Shown piece by piece: positions 1 to 7,676 of a stretch of 64,000 nt of DNA. A program made the translations under genes and the position numbers. Numbering within the stretch: the stretch's first letter is position 1; every line of letters starts with the position of its first letter. Source of the stretch: Litchfieldia alkalitelluris (GTDB lineage Bacteria; Bacillota; Bacilli; Bacillales; Salisediminibacteriaceae); contig NZ_KZ119600.1 in NCBI RefSeq assembly GCF_002153425.1, forward strand, positions 1,719,103 to 1,783,102, given 5' to 3'. The notes under the pieces were generated by a model that saw only the letters and a program-made list of their open reading frames with translations, did no database searches and was not told where the DNA came from.

Positions 1-1365
1 TGGGTTTTCTCTTCTTATTTATTGATGCAGGTAGTGATGATTCCAATTTACGGGAAACTGTCTGATATGTATGGAAGGAAAGTTATCTTTACTATTGGTA
101 TTACTATCTTTTTATTTGGTTCATTTTTGTGTGGTTTATCAGCCTCCATAGAATTTCTTATCCTTAGTAGATTTATTCAAGGTATTGGAGCAGGTGCAGT
201 CCAACCAATCGCAACTACTATCGTAGGTGATATTTACACAAAGGAAGAACGGGCCAAAATTCAAGGATATTTGGCCAGTGTGTGGGGGATTTCCTCTGTA
301 CTTGGTCCAGTTCTCGGGGGATTATTTGTTGCTTTCGTACACTGGAAATGGGTTTTCTGGGTTAACATTCCATTTGGGATTCTAGCAATGCTCGGAGTAA
401 TCATTTATTTGCAAGAGGACGTGGAAAAAGAAAAGAAGAAAATAGACTATCTTGGTTCAGGATTGTTACTTATATCAGTAAGTGCATTAATGGTTATATT
501 AATTCAAGGTGGCGTGTATTGGTCATGGTCATCTCCACAAATTATTTCCTTAGGATTTATAGTGATTATGGCTGTTAGCTTATTTATATGGCAGGAAAAA
601 CGAGCGGAGGATCCTGTTATGTCACTGTCATTATGGCAGCACCGACTGATTGCCCTAGCAAATGTAGCCTCCTTAACACTAGGTGCCATGTTAATTGGTG
701 TATCGAGCTTCCTGCCCACCTATGTGCAAATTGTATTAGATCAACCTGCGATTATTGCTGGTTTTACATTAACGATGGTTAGTGTAGGTTGGCCTATTTC
801 TTCCACCCTTGCTGGTAGATGGATCATTTCTTTAGGATCTCGTAAAACAGCCATGTTTGGCGGGATATCCTTGCTTATTGGAGCGACTATATTTCTTACA
901 CTTTCCATTGTTCAACACCCTGTTTGGGCTGGGGCAGGCTCTTTTTTCTTAGGAGCAGGTATGGGCTTTTCTACGACAACATTTATTGTAAGCATTCAGA
1001 GTTCTGTCTCGTGGCGACTAAGGGGTGTTGCAACGGCTTCTAATATGTTTATGCGTTTATTGGGAAGTGCCCTAGGAGTAGCTATGCTAGGTGGGATATT
1101 AAATAGTAGGATGAAGCAATACTTGGAAAACATGGATCATGAAGAGGGACTTCATATTGAACCATCATTAGATGTTGTTAACATGCTGTTAGATCCTATT
1201 GGGAGAGAGCAGTTTACTGATATGGAGCGGATAGTCATTCAAGAAGGAGTGACTCAGTCACTGAATAGTGTGTATATAGGAGTATTTATCCTTGCTGTAA
1301 TAAGCTTTATTTTGATTTATAGCCTCCCTAAAACAGAGCCAGAACAAGATAAGGAAAGAGAGTAG
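1..1365 (+). CDS. DHA2-type MFS multidrug efflux transporter, 5' truncated
   Basis: The reading frame is open from base 1, so the start codon and first membrane helix lie left of the window; 454 residues are present. The fragment begins in the helix 2 region with the MFS motif A (GKLSDMYGRK, about residues 18-27). An antiporter-type motif C (GISSVLGPVLGG) follows at about residues 95-106, typical of drug:H+ antiporters. Many further hydrophobic helices follow, consistent with the 14-helix DHA2 (EmrB/QacA) family. The protein would sit in the cytoplasmic membrane and export small hydrophobic compounds by proton exchange. The substrate cannot be told from sequence. An internal TTG or ATG near base 22 is not the true start, because conserved family sequence precedes it. 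The C-terminus is short, charged and cytoplasmic. No neighbour suggests a specific drug. Confidence 0.88.
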   Translation, partial: WVFSSYLLMQVVMIPIYGKLSDMYGRKVIFTIGITIFLFGSFLCGLSASIEFLILSRFIQGIGAGAVQPIATTIVGDIYTKEERAKIQGYLASVWGISSVLGPVLGGLFVAFVHWKWVFWVNIPFGILAMLGVIIYLQEDVEKEKKKIDYLGSGLLLISVSALMVILIQGGVYWSWSSPQIISLGFIVIMAVSLFIWQEKRAEDPVMSLSLWQHRLIALANVASLTLGAMLIGVSSFLPTYVQIVLDQPAIIAGFTLTMVSVGWPISSTLAGRWIISLGSRKTAMFGGISLLIGATIFLTLSIVQHPVWAGAGSFFLGAGMGFSTTTFIVSIQSSVSWRLRGVATASNMFMRLLGSALGVAMLGGILNSRMKQYLENMDHEEGLHIEPSLDVVNMLLDPIGREQFTDMERIVIQEGVTQSLNSVYIGVFILAVISFILIYSLPKTEPEQDKERE

Positions 1366-1375
1366 ATGATTTGGA

Positions 1376-1700
1376 GTGTAAGTAAGAGTAGAGGCTGGAG
1401 TGTCCTAGTAAGTATTTCCGATTTCCGTTTAAAGGTAGAAAACTAAATACGAAGGTTTCTCCTTAATTGAGTTAGCGTGCGGGCCCAAAAGGGAGACTTG
1501 TAGTAAGGGGAGATTTTCCTTTTAAGCTGCAGAATATATCTAGGATAGGGGTAAATAAGGGGAGTTTTTCTCATTAAGCATACTCAGAAATCAAATTTTC
1601 ATGGTTTTCAAGTAATTAGCAGGAATTTCTCCGTCTATTTTCACTATTTTCGGTGCGATTTCTTAAATAAGGGAGGCTTCTCCCTTTATCATAAATAAAC
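1376..1700. repeat. Intergenic tract with degenerate TAAGGGGAG-type repeats
   Basis: This noncoding stretch between the efflux gene and the 51-bp array contains several loosely related copies of a short motif: TAAGGGGAGATTTTCC near 1505, TAAGGGGAGTTTTTCTC near 1557 and TAAGGGAGGCTTCTCCC near 1666, plus weaker GGTTTCTCC-like relatives. It may be a decayed repeat array like the better-preserved one that follows. No gene is seen in it. Confidence 0.35.
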
Positions 1701-1713
1701 CTATGTTGTAGGA

Positions 1714-2062
1714 TCGTACGAAAAAGAGAAAATCCCCAATCTCGTACCTGATCAAGGGCTGATCAGGTATGAAAAATAGAAAAAGTGAAATCTCATATCA
1801 GATCGACGCCTGATCAGGTACGAAAAAGAGAAAATCCCGAATCTCATACCTGATCAAGGGCTGATCAGGTACGAAAAAGAGAAAAAGAGAAATCTCATAC
1901 CAGATCGGTGCCTGATCAGGTATGAAAAGTAGAAAAAGAGAAATCTCATACCAGATCGAAGCCTGATCAGGTATGAAAAATAGAAAAAGGGCAATCTCAT
2001 ACTAGATCGGTGCCTGATCAGGTATGAAAAAGAGAAAAACCAAAATCTCATACCTGATCGTT
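1714..2062. repeat. 51-bp palindromic tandem repeat array (about six units)
   Basis: The string CTGATCAGGTAYGA recurs at 1759, 1810, 1861, 1912, 1963 and 2014, exactly 51 bp apart, with partial units on both sides. Each junction is an inverted repeat: arms CATACCTGATCA and TGATCAGGTATG are separated by 5 nt in the best copies and decayed in others. The arms are joined to the next palindrome by a purine-rich linker (GAAAAAGAGAAAA-like). Each unit holds about two GATC sites. Because 51 is divisible by three, an apparent 17-residue-repeat reading frame exists on the minus strand; I regard it as an artefact. Confidence 0.9.
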
Positions 2063-2187
2063 CGTTGGTTCGAGTGAGTCCACTCTTTTATGGATGGCGA
2101 GATCGAATCAGTGTAGATCCGACTTATAAGGCTTGAAGTGTAATACGGGCAAGACTAAAGTGAAATCCAAAATTTTGGCCTCATTCT

Positions 2188-2811
2188 TTACTTTTCTAGA
2201 GATTTTAGTTCATCTAAAACGTGGGTTAAAATTCGTGCAGTTAATCCCCAGATAATCTTACCGTTATAATCGTAAAACTGCTCAATGACAGTTCCAGTTC
2301 TCCAATTGTAATTCTCTCCATTAGGGATGAGGTGATAAGGGAATTCTTCTTCTGGCTGTACGTTTAAATATATTTTATGTTCCTTAGGAGTCATTTTCAT
2401 TAATTCAGAAACAGGTATAGTAAAAATCTCTTTCACTTCCTGTTCATTTTTTTTAATGTCAGCATCTGAATCAATAACGCCTAAAAATGGGAATAAGATT
2501 AACTTAAATGGTGTTACCATATAGTCTAAGGCACTGATTATTTTAGCTTTAGAAGGATCTACTCCTAATTCTTCTGAAAGCTCACGTACAGCTGCATATT
2601 CATGGGACGGGTCTGTGTCATCAACTTTGCCGCCTGGAAAGCAAATTTCACCTGGTTGTCTAATGTTTTGAGCCCTTACTTCAAATAAAATATGCATTTC
2701 ACCTCCCTTTTCAATTAATGGGACGAATAAAGAGAAGTGATAATATGTATCATAATCTAGTAATTTTGCTTTTCTTGAATGGAAGTGGGAAGTTATATCT
2801 GATATATCCAT
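2188..2811 (-). CDS. Nudix hydrolase, CoA pyrophosphatase-like
   Basis: The 207-residue protein has a Nudix box (GGKVDDTDPSHEYAAVRELS, then EELG) near residues 60-83. The spacing and the preceding RQPGEICFPGG match the CoA pyrophosphatase subgroup (B. subtilis YeaB, E. coli NudL), which cleave CoA or oxidised CoA to phosphopantetheine and 3',5'-ADP. The conserved REL..EE glutamates that bind Mg2+ are present. I chose the ATG at 2811 because an AGAAGG ribosome site lies 8 nt upstream; the in-frame GTG three codons earlier would abut that site. The gene is convergent with nothing close and its upstream region faces the HPr-like gene. Family assignment is firm; the exact substrate is inferred. 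Confidence 0.85.
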   Translation of the reverse strand: MDISDITSHFHSRKAKLLDYDTYYHFSLFVPLIEKGGEMHILFEVRAQNIRQPGEICFPGGKVDDTDPSHEYAAVRELSEELGVDPSKAKIISALDYMVTPFKLILFPFLGVIDSDADIKKNEQEVKEIFTIPVSELMKMTPKEHKIYLNVQPEEEFPYHLIPNGENYNWRTGTVIEQFYDYNGKIIWGLTARILTHVLDELKSLEK

Positions 2812-2984
2812 CGAAAACACCTTCTTTTTTAATGCTGAAATGTATACAATTACTTATTATTACAATTAATCGTACCAAAATTGTTAAAAAATTTCATGTA
2901 AATATTTCATTTTCATGAAACAATTGTATTTGTTAGATATTACACATATAATAAACTTATTAATTCAGTTGAGGAGGTTTTTTT

Positions 2985-3230
2985 ATGAAGTTAACAGTTC
3001 AAAGACCTATTTTTGCAGAGTCCGCAAGTAAGTTTGTCAATGCTGCTAGTAAGTATTCGTCCACCATTTTAATTAAGAAGGATCATTGGGTAGTGGATGC
3101 AAAGAGTCTTTTAGGAGTACTAGCTTTATCATTACAGCCGGATGATGTGGTAGAATTATCTTTTGAAGGAAATGAAAGCGAAAGTGAAGAGTTTACTAAA
3201 GAAGTAACAGAATTAGGTTTATTCGGTTAA
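2985..3230 (+). CDS. HPr-like protein lacking the phosphorylatable histidine
   Basis: This 81-residue protein aligns without gaps to the core of HPr from residue 8 onward (PIFAESASKFVNAASKY against GIHARPATVLVQTASKY). The PTS active-site His15 is Phe10 here, and the neighbouring Arg17 is Glu12, so phosphotransfer from Enzyme I should be impossible. The regulatory serine (HPr Ser46) is kept in AKSLLGV as Ser41. This resembles the logic of Crh, the Bacillus HPr paralogue with Gln at position 15 that acts with CcpA, but it is more divergent, and a regulatory role is only inference. A strong GAGGAGG site precedes the ATG and a terminator follows at 3287. It is monocistronic, and no PTS genes are nearby. 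Confidence 0.8.
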   Translation: MKLTVQRPIFAESASKFVNAASKYSSTILIKKDHWVVDAKSLLGVLALSLQPDDVVELSFEGNESESEEFTKEVTELGLFG

Positions 3231-3286
3231 TAAAGTAATTATCAGGGGGTATCCCCACAAATATCAAATATGAGTAAATTTAAAGG

Positions 3287-3324
3287 ACGCTGGAATGTAG
3301 AAATACATCCCAGCGTATTTTTTT
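3287..3324 (+). terminator. Rho-independent terminator after the HPr-like gene
   Basis: Arms ACGCTGGAATGT and ACATCCCAGCGT (one mismatch) form a 12-bp stem with a short loop and are followed by ATTTTTTT. A second small GC hairpin (GGGG/CCCC) sits near 3245. Confidence 0.85.
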
Positions 3325-3341
3325 ACTACTTGCAAGTTTAT

Positions 3342-5327
3342 TTATTTCAGAAATTTATCGAACCAGTTTGTTAGTTCCTCTAACCTAGCTAATCGTAAAT
3401 GAGGTGGACCACTTCTTGACAGTTCGTGGTTTGAATCTGGGAACCGTACAAACCGTGTATCTTTTCCCCTATGCTTTAATGCCACGAATAGTTGTTCTGC
3501 TTGCTCCACAGGGCATCGAAAATCACGTTCTCCATGAAGGATAAGCAATGGTGTTTCAATGTTATTTACATATTTTAATGGAGAGTGGTTCCATAGTTTT
3601 TCTGGATCCTTTAATAAATCTGTCCCTATCTCCCATTCTGTAAAGAAATAACCTATGTCACTTACTCCGTAAAAACTAATCCAGTTTGAAATACAACGTA
3701 AAGTTGCAGCTGCCTTAAAGCGATTTGTATGGGATACAATCCAATTTGTCATGAATCCACCATAACTTCCACCAGTCACTCCAAGTCGTTCGACATCAAT
3801 ACAATCATGTTTTTCGATAGAAGCATCAAGGAAGGCCATGAGATCTTCATAATCTTTTCCACCATAATCTCCGCGGCATGCATCTACAAATGTCTGTCCA
3901 TACCCATGACTTCCCCGTGGATTAGAGTATAAGACTATATATCCTTTCGCTGCGAAGAGTTGTAGTTCATGGAAGAAGGTGTTTCCATACATGGCATGTG
4001 GTCCACCGTGAATTTCTAATATAGTAGGATACTTTTTATTTGCTTCATATCCATGTGGCTTAAGGACCCAACCATGTACCTCCCAGCCGTCATTTGTTTT
4101 ACAGTGGATTTCTTCTGGTTCTTGAATATGAATACCCTCTAGCCACTTATTTGCATCTGTTAAGGGGAACGTATGACCACTTGTTAAGTTGATGACATGC
4201 AAGTCACCTGGATTAGTAGGTGTACTAACTCCGAGAACTGCTTGGTCTTTAGCGGGATTCACGTGATAACCGTAAACATGGTGTTTGCCCGAATACAAGT
4301 CGTTTATTTGTCCATTTAAACTAACGGAATAGAAGTTTGTATTACCTTGTGTACTGGCAGTTATATAAAGCTTGCTACCATCCTTTGACCAAATTGGACC
4401 AGGGTTTGTATGACCAGATCGAACATCACCGATTGCAGCATCTGTCACGTGGACATCCCAGTTATTAGTAAGACATACCAATTTCTTTGAGTTTAAATCC
4501 ATGGTCCATAATTTCATCTGTGTAGCTCCAGCAAATTCTTTTTTATGACCATAGAATGCTAGCGTATTACCATCTGGAGAAAATACGGCTGTTGTAAAAA
4601 TAGCATCACCTTTGGTTAATTTCTCGGATGATTTCGTAGCAATGTCCAATAAGTATAAGTGAGAAACTAATTCATGATCCTCTGCTTTATTTGCGGAATA
4701 CACTATTTTTTTCCCATCTGGGGACCAACCAGAAGGTTCATGATCATAATCGTCATCGGTCATATATGTGATAGATTCTGAGGAAAGCTCATATATTGCA
4801 AGCTGTTTCCTTTTACCGTCTAAAAATCCAGATGCATCTGATTTATATTTGAGACGTTCCACAACAAGTGGTTCAGATTTCTTTCCTTTACTATCGTTTG
4901 ATTGGTCACCTTTAGTTGGTGAACTATTTTGTTGATAAGTAGTTGTAAACAGGATCTTTTGACTATCAGGAGACCAAAATGGCTGAGAGGCACCGTTTTT
5001 TAATGTTGTTAATGGCCTAGCCTCTCCTCCAGCTAGTGATAATAGGTGTAATTGCGGTTTCTCCTGTTCTCCTTTCGCTGCTACGAAAACAAGCCACTTC
5101 CCGTCTGGTGAAAAACGCGGTGAAAAAACTCTTCCATTTCCATACGTCCATTTTGTTCCTTCACTTTCGTTTGTGCTTTGGACAAAGAGGTGTGATGTAT
5201 ATTTATCATCATCTGTTATGAATTGCTGAACATAAGCAACTCTAGAACCATCAGGTGATAAATGAGGATCATTAATAACGTTAATTTTTTTTAAATCTTC
5301 CTTTGTTAGTGAACGTTTTGACGACAT
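3342..5327 (-). CDS. S9 family prolyl oligopeptidase-type serine peptidase
   Basis: The 661-residue protein has an N-terminal beta-propeller made of repeats such as LSPDGSRVAYV, FSPDGKWLVFV and WSPDGKKIVYS (residues about 20-400). A C-terminal alpha/beta-hydrolase domain follows. The nucleophile lies in GGSYGGF (Ser near 521), the aspartate in GERDFRCP (near 602) and the histidine in DSNHELS (near 633). This is the acylaminoacyl peptidase/dipeptidyl-peptidase group, like B. subtilis YuxL, which removes residues from short peptides. No signal peptide is seen, so it is probably cytoplasmic. The ATG at 5327 has AGGAAAGGGG 7 nt upstream. It is divergent from the metal-binding lipoprotein gene. 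Substrate preference cannot be read from the sequence. Confidence 0.9.
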   Translation of the reverse strand: MSSKRSLTKEDLKKINVINDPHLSPDGSRVAYVQQFITDDDKYTSHLFVQSTNESEGTKWTYGNGRVFSPRFSPDGKWLVFVAAKGEQEKPQLHLLSLAGGEARPLTTLKNGASQPFWSPDSQKILFTTTYQQNSSPTKGDQSNDSKGKKSEPLVVERLKYKSDASGFLDGKRKQLAIYELSSESITYMTDDDYDHEPSGWSPDGKKIVYSANKAEDHELVSHLYLLDIATKSSEKLTKGDAIFTTAVFSPDGNTLAFYGHKKEFAGATQMKLWTMDLNSKKLVCLTNNWDVHVTDAAIGDVRSGHTNPGPIWSKDGSKLYITASTQGNTNFYSVSLNGQINDLYSGKHHVYGYHVNPAKDQAVLGVSTPTNPGDLHVINLTSGHTFPLTDANKWLEGIHIQEPEEIHCKTNDGWEVHGWVLKPHGYEANKKYPTILEIHGGPHAMYGNTFFHELQLFAAKGYIVLYSNPRGSHGYGQTFVDACRGDYGGKDYEDLMAFLDASIEKHDCIDVERLGVTGGSYGGFMTNWIVSHTNRFKAAATLRCISNWISFYGVSDIGYFFTEWEIGTDLLKDPEKLWNHSPLKYVNNIETPLLILHGERDFRCPVEQAEQLFVALKHRGKDTRFVRFPDSNHELSRSGPPHLRLARLEELTNWFDKFLK

Positions 5328-5563
5328 ATGTAAACCCCTTTCCTTTACGTTTTAGTATTCTGAACCTTTCATTAATTTTAGCACAAAATTTCGGTATTCG
5401 AAATGATTGCCATTATTCAATAGTAGGGATAAATTGTTTTTATGACTTTAATTTTTATCTTTACATCATAAATAACAATTTGTATAATACACTTAGATAT
5501 AAAGTTTCCTTAGTGCAATTTTTATGAGCTAGACAAATAAAATGATTCTTACGAAACTTTGTT

Positions 5564-5602
5564 TGCAATATGCACACAAATCGGTCATGTGCATATATTG
5601 CA
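5564..5602. promoter_or_regulatory. Inverted repeat, candidate operator of the metal-binding lipoprotein gene
   Basis: Arms TGCAATATGCACA (5564-5576) and TGTGCATATATTGCA (5588-5602) are complementary apart from a two-base insertion, with an 11-nt spacer. A -10-like TATACT lies just downstream at 5606, and the gene's ATG is at 5636. The position fits repressor control of the gene. It does not obviously match the Zur or MntR consensus that I know. Confidence 0.5.
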
Positions 5603-5635
5603 TTTGTATACTTAACAAGTGAAAGGGGATTAAAA

Positions 5636-6550
5636 ATGATGTTAAAAGGTTTAAAAGGATTATTTATGTTTTTTGTGATAATGACATTTGTTGTTGGGTG
5701 CTCCAATGACGAAGATACGAGTGAAGTTACCACGGAAGATGGCTTGACAATTACTACGAGCTTTTCAGTATTAGCAGATATGATAGAAAACGTGGTAGGT
5801 GAGCGTGGATCTGTAGAATATATCGTTCCAATTGGCGAGGAACCACACGAATATGAGCCTGTACCGAGTAATTTTGCCCGTGTAAGTGACTCAGATGTGT
5901 TTTATATAAACGGTTTAGGTCTAGAAGAATGGCTTGAAAAAATAGTGTCTAACGTATCTGATACACCAATTGTTGAACTATCAGAAGGTGTGGAAGAGAT
6001 TCCTCTTGTTGGGGAAGATGAACCAGATCCACATGGGTGGTTAAGTCCTAAAAATGGTGAAATGTATGTTGAGAATTTGTTAAATGATTTGATTGAGAGG
6101 GATCCAGACGGAGAAGAGATTTACCGTGAAAATGCAGAAGCTTATTTAGCTGATTTAAGTGAACTGGATTCATGGATAACGGAACAGATCGATTCTATAC
6201 CTGAAGAGCACAAAGTAATCATTGTGAGTGAGAATGCTTTTAAGTATTTCGGCAAAGACTACGGTTTTCAAACAGAAGGGATTTGGGAAATTAATTCCCA
6301 TGAAGAAGGAACATCTCAGCAGATCAATCGTATCATTGATTTAGTTTCAGATTCTGGTATCCCAGCTGTGTTTGTAGAGAGCACTGTTGATCAAAGATAT
6401 ATGGAAATGGTAGCTGAAAACAGTGGTGTGGAAATTGCTGGAGAGGTTTTTACAGACGCTATTGGTGAAGAAGGATCAGGAGCAGAAACTTATATAGACA
6501 TGATCCGTCATAATGTAGAAGTATTTGTGGACGGTCTTGCATCAAACTAA
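5636..6550 (+). CDS. Metal ABC transporter substrate-binding lipoprotein (Mn/Zn type, cluster A-I)
   Basis: The 304-residue protein starts with a signal peptide ending in the lipobox FVVGC (Cys22), so it should be lipid-anchored outside the cytoplasmic membrane. Cluster A-I metal ligands are visible: His in EEPHEYEP, His in DPHGWLSP, Glu in the motif SENAFKYFGKDYG, and Asp in VFTDAIGEEGSG. The SENAFKYF and EGIWEIN motifs resemble PsaA/MntC manganese binders, and the long His-rich loop of ZnuA is missing, so Mn is favoured over Zn as inference. The start at 5636 follows AAAGGGG; upstream in-frame codons have no ribosome site. No permease or ATPase gene is adjacent, so it is an orphan here. An inverted repeat overlaps its probable promoter. 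Confidence 0.87.
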   Translation: MMLKGLKGLFMFFVIMTFVVGCSNDEDTSEVTTEDGLTITTSFSVLADMIENVVGERGSVEYIVPIGEEPHEYEPVPSNFARVSDSDVFYINGLGLEEWLEKIVSNVSDTPIVELSEGVEEIPLVGEDEPDPHGWLSPKNGEMYVENLLNDLIERDPDGEEIYRENAEAYLADLSELDSWITEQIDSIPEEHKVIIVSENAFKYFGKDYGFQTEGIWEINSHEEGTSQQINRIIDLVSDSGIPAVFVESTVDQRYMEMVAENSGVEIAGEVFTDAIGEEGSGAETYIDMIRHNVEVFVDGLASN

Positions 6551-6588
6551 GCAATTTTTTTGTCATCAACACCTAATATTGTTAAGAT

Positions 6589-6616
6589 ATATAGTACTAA
6601 CATGCTAGTACTATAT
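6589..6616. promoter_or_regulatory. Perfect 11-bp inverted repeat upstream of the candidate selenoprotein gene
   Basis: Arms ATATAGTACTA (6589-6599) and TAGTACTATAT (6606-6616) are perfectly complementary around a 6-nt centre and end two bases before the GAGGTG ribosome site. It could be an operator or a 5' UTR hairpin. It is AT-rich with no following T-run, so it is unlikely to be a terminator of the upstream gene. Confidence 0.55.
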
Positions 6617-6629
6617 TGAGGTGACAATG

Positions 6630-6914
6630 ATGAATATTACAGATAAAGCAAAAGAATTTATTAAAGAAGTGATGGAAGAAAATCAAGTGAGTACAATTAA
6701 AGTTTTTATGGCTGGAATGGGCTGAGGTGGCCCACAATTAGGATTATCTCTGGATGAGATAACAGAAGAAGAAATTGTAGAAGAAATTAATGGTATTACT
6801 GTAGGATTTGATCCGATGATTCATAAGCACACAGCCGAGTTAACCCTTGAACTGAAGGAAACGCCTGAAGGGAAAGGCTTGACGATAACTGGAAATGAGT
6901 CAGATTGCTGTTAA
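6630..6914 (+). CDS. HesB/IscA-like protein with in-frame TGA, candidate selenoprotein
   Basis: Reading from ATG 6630 (or the adjacent ATG 6627, behind GAGGTG) gives 31 codons, TGA at 6723-6725, then an open frame to TAA at 6912, 94 residues in all if TGA is decoded. The sequence around the TGA is VFMAGMG-U-GGPQLGLSLDE. The family motif is GMGCGGPQ(L/I)GL, so U replaces the conserved cysteine of the HesB/IscA fold. The protein ends in SDCC. Similar HesB-related selenoproteins are a known family (TIGR01911, from memory). HesB/IscA proteins bind iron or Fe-S clusters; the role of this branch is unsettled. A SECIS-like hairpin lies at 6744-6762. Sequence after TGA is undecayed, which argues against a pseudogene. 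No sel genes are in the window, so the decoding machinery must lie elsewhere. Confidence 0.8.
6744..6762 (+). promoter_or_regulatory. Candidate bacterial SECIS hairpin
   Basis: TTATCTC (6744-6750) pairs perfectly with GAGATAA (6756-6762) around the 5-nt loop TGGAT. The stem starts 18 nt after the TGA and the loop lies 26-30 nt after it. Known bacterial SECIS elements place the loop about 16-37 nt from UGA and have a G in the first two loop positions, and both hold here. It lies inside the coding region, as expected for SelB-dependent decoding in bacteria. Confidence 0.7.
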
Positions 6915-6954
6915 TTAAGAAAAGCGCAAGCGCCTTGCTCATCGGTCGCAAAAA

Positions 6955-6995
6955 CTGCCCTAATGGTCTAGTTAGATCATTGGGGCAGTTTTTAT
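6955..6995. terminator. Bidirectional terminator between the HesB-like and methyltransferase genes
   Basis: CTGCCCTAATGGTCTA and TAGATCATTGGGGCAG pair over 16 positions with two G-U pairs. T5 follows on the plus strand and A5 precedes it, so it can serve both converging genes. A GC-rich AAGCGCAAGCGCC stretch at 6920-6934 resembles a common Bacillaceae intergenic repeat fragment. Confidence 0.85.
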
Positions 6996-7005
6996 TCCCA
7001 TAAAT

Positions 7006-7617
7006 CTACTTTTTTGCAACAGCAATGCCTAGGGGGTAATGCTGGCCTTCCTGTGGGGGTTCAAACATGACTCCCCTTTGAAAATAGAAGTCTACAGAGG
7101 AATAATTGTTAAATAACCCTTTAAACTCTTCAACAGTGAGTTGATGAATATGAAAAGGTTCTTTAGTTGGCTTACCTCTCCCTTGACCAAAAGGGGTAGA
7201 TAATATTAAAGTTCCACCAGGATTTAAAAGAGACATCATCTGTTCCATAAAAAACTTATCGTCTTCCACGTGTTCAATTGTTTCAAAGCTTACAATTGTA
7301 TCAAATGTATTTAATTCATTTCTCAAGTTTGCATTTGTAACATCTCCAACTTTAAATGTGAGGAGTGGATGATAATATTTTTTTTGAGCATAGTGAATTG
7401 CTTCTTCAGCTATGTCTACTCCAATGATTTCACTGATTTTCTTTTTGCATGTTTTTGCAAGCATTTTAGTACCGTAACCAGATCCACATGCAATATCTAA
7501 TACTCGCCCTGTAATATATGGTTGGGCAAAGTAATATCTCGCTATATGCTCCAACAACATACCATTCATAGGGTCCATTTTTTCAGGAATGATCCGTTCT
7601 CCAGTAAGCTCCAACAC
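7006..7617 (-). CDS. Class I SAM-dependent methyltransferase
   Basis: The 203-residue protein carries motif I VLDIACGSGYGTKML (about residues 40-54) for SAM binding, an acidic motif II in IIGVDIAEEAI, and a motif near TFDTIVSFETIEHVED typical of Methyltransf_11/25 proteins. The N-terminus (LTGERIIPEKMDPMNGMLLEH) recalls methyltransferases associated with cell-surface or glycan gene sets, but nothing nearby supports that, so the substrate is unknown. The start is a GTG at 7617 with a weak GGTGAT site upstream; a TTG one codon later is also possible. It is transcribed alone and converges on the HesB-like gene across a shared terminator. Confidence 0.8.
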   Translation of the reverse strand: MLELTGERIIPEKMDPMNGMLLEHIARYYFAQPYITGRVLDIACGSGYGTKMLAKTCKKKISEIIGVDIAEEAIHYAQKKYYHPLLTFKVGDVTNANLRNELNTFDTIVSFETIEHVEDDKFFMEQMMSLLNPGGTLILSTPFGQGRGKPTKEPFHIHQLTVEEFKGLFNNYSSVDFYFQRGVMFEPPQEGQHYPLGIAVAKK

Positions 7618-7676
7618 TTCTACATCACCGCTTAGTCAAATTTATTATATCTATTATAGCACAGGCTTGTTTTATT

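Noticed and set aside
1854-2051. Minus-strand open frame with 17-residue repeats
   Set aside because: The 51-bp repeat is a multiple of three, so an open frame arises automatically; it has no ribosome site and no family likeness.
1714-2062. CRISPR array
   Set aside because: There are no unique spacers: the whole unit, linker included, repeats. No cas genes are nearby. The same holds for the 52-bp array.
6627-6722. Pseudogene or frame-broken HesB-like gene ending at TGA 6725
   Set aside because: Sequence after the TGA stays open and conserved, the TGA replaces exactly the conserved Cys, and a SECIS-like hairpin follows. Decay or sequencing error is less likely, though not excluded.
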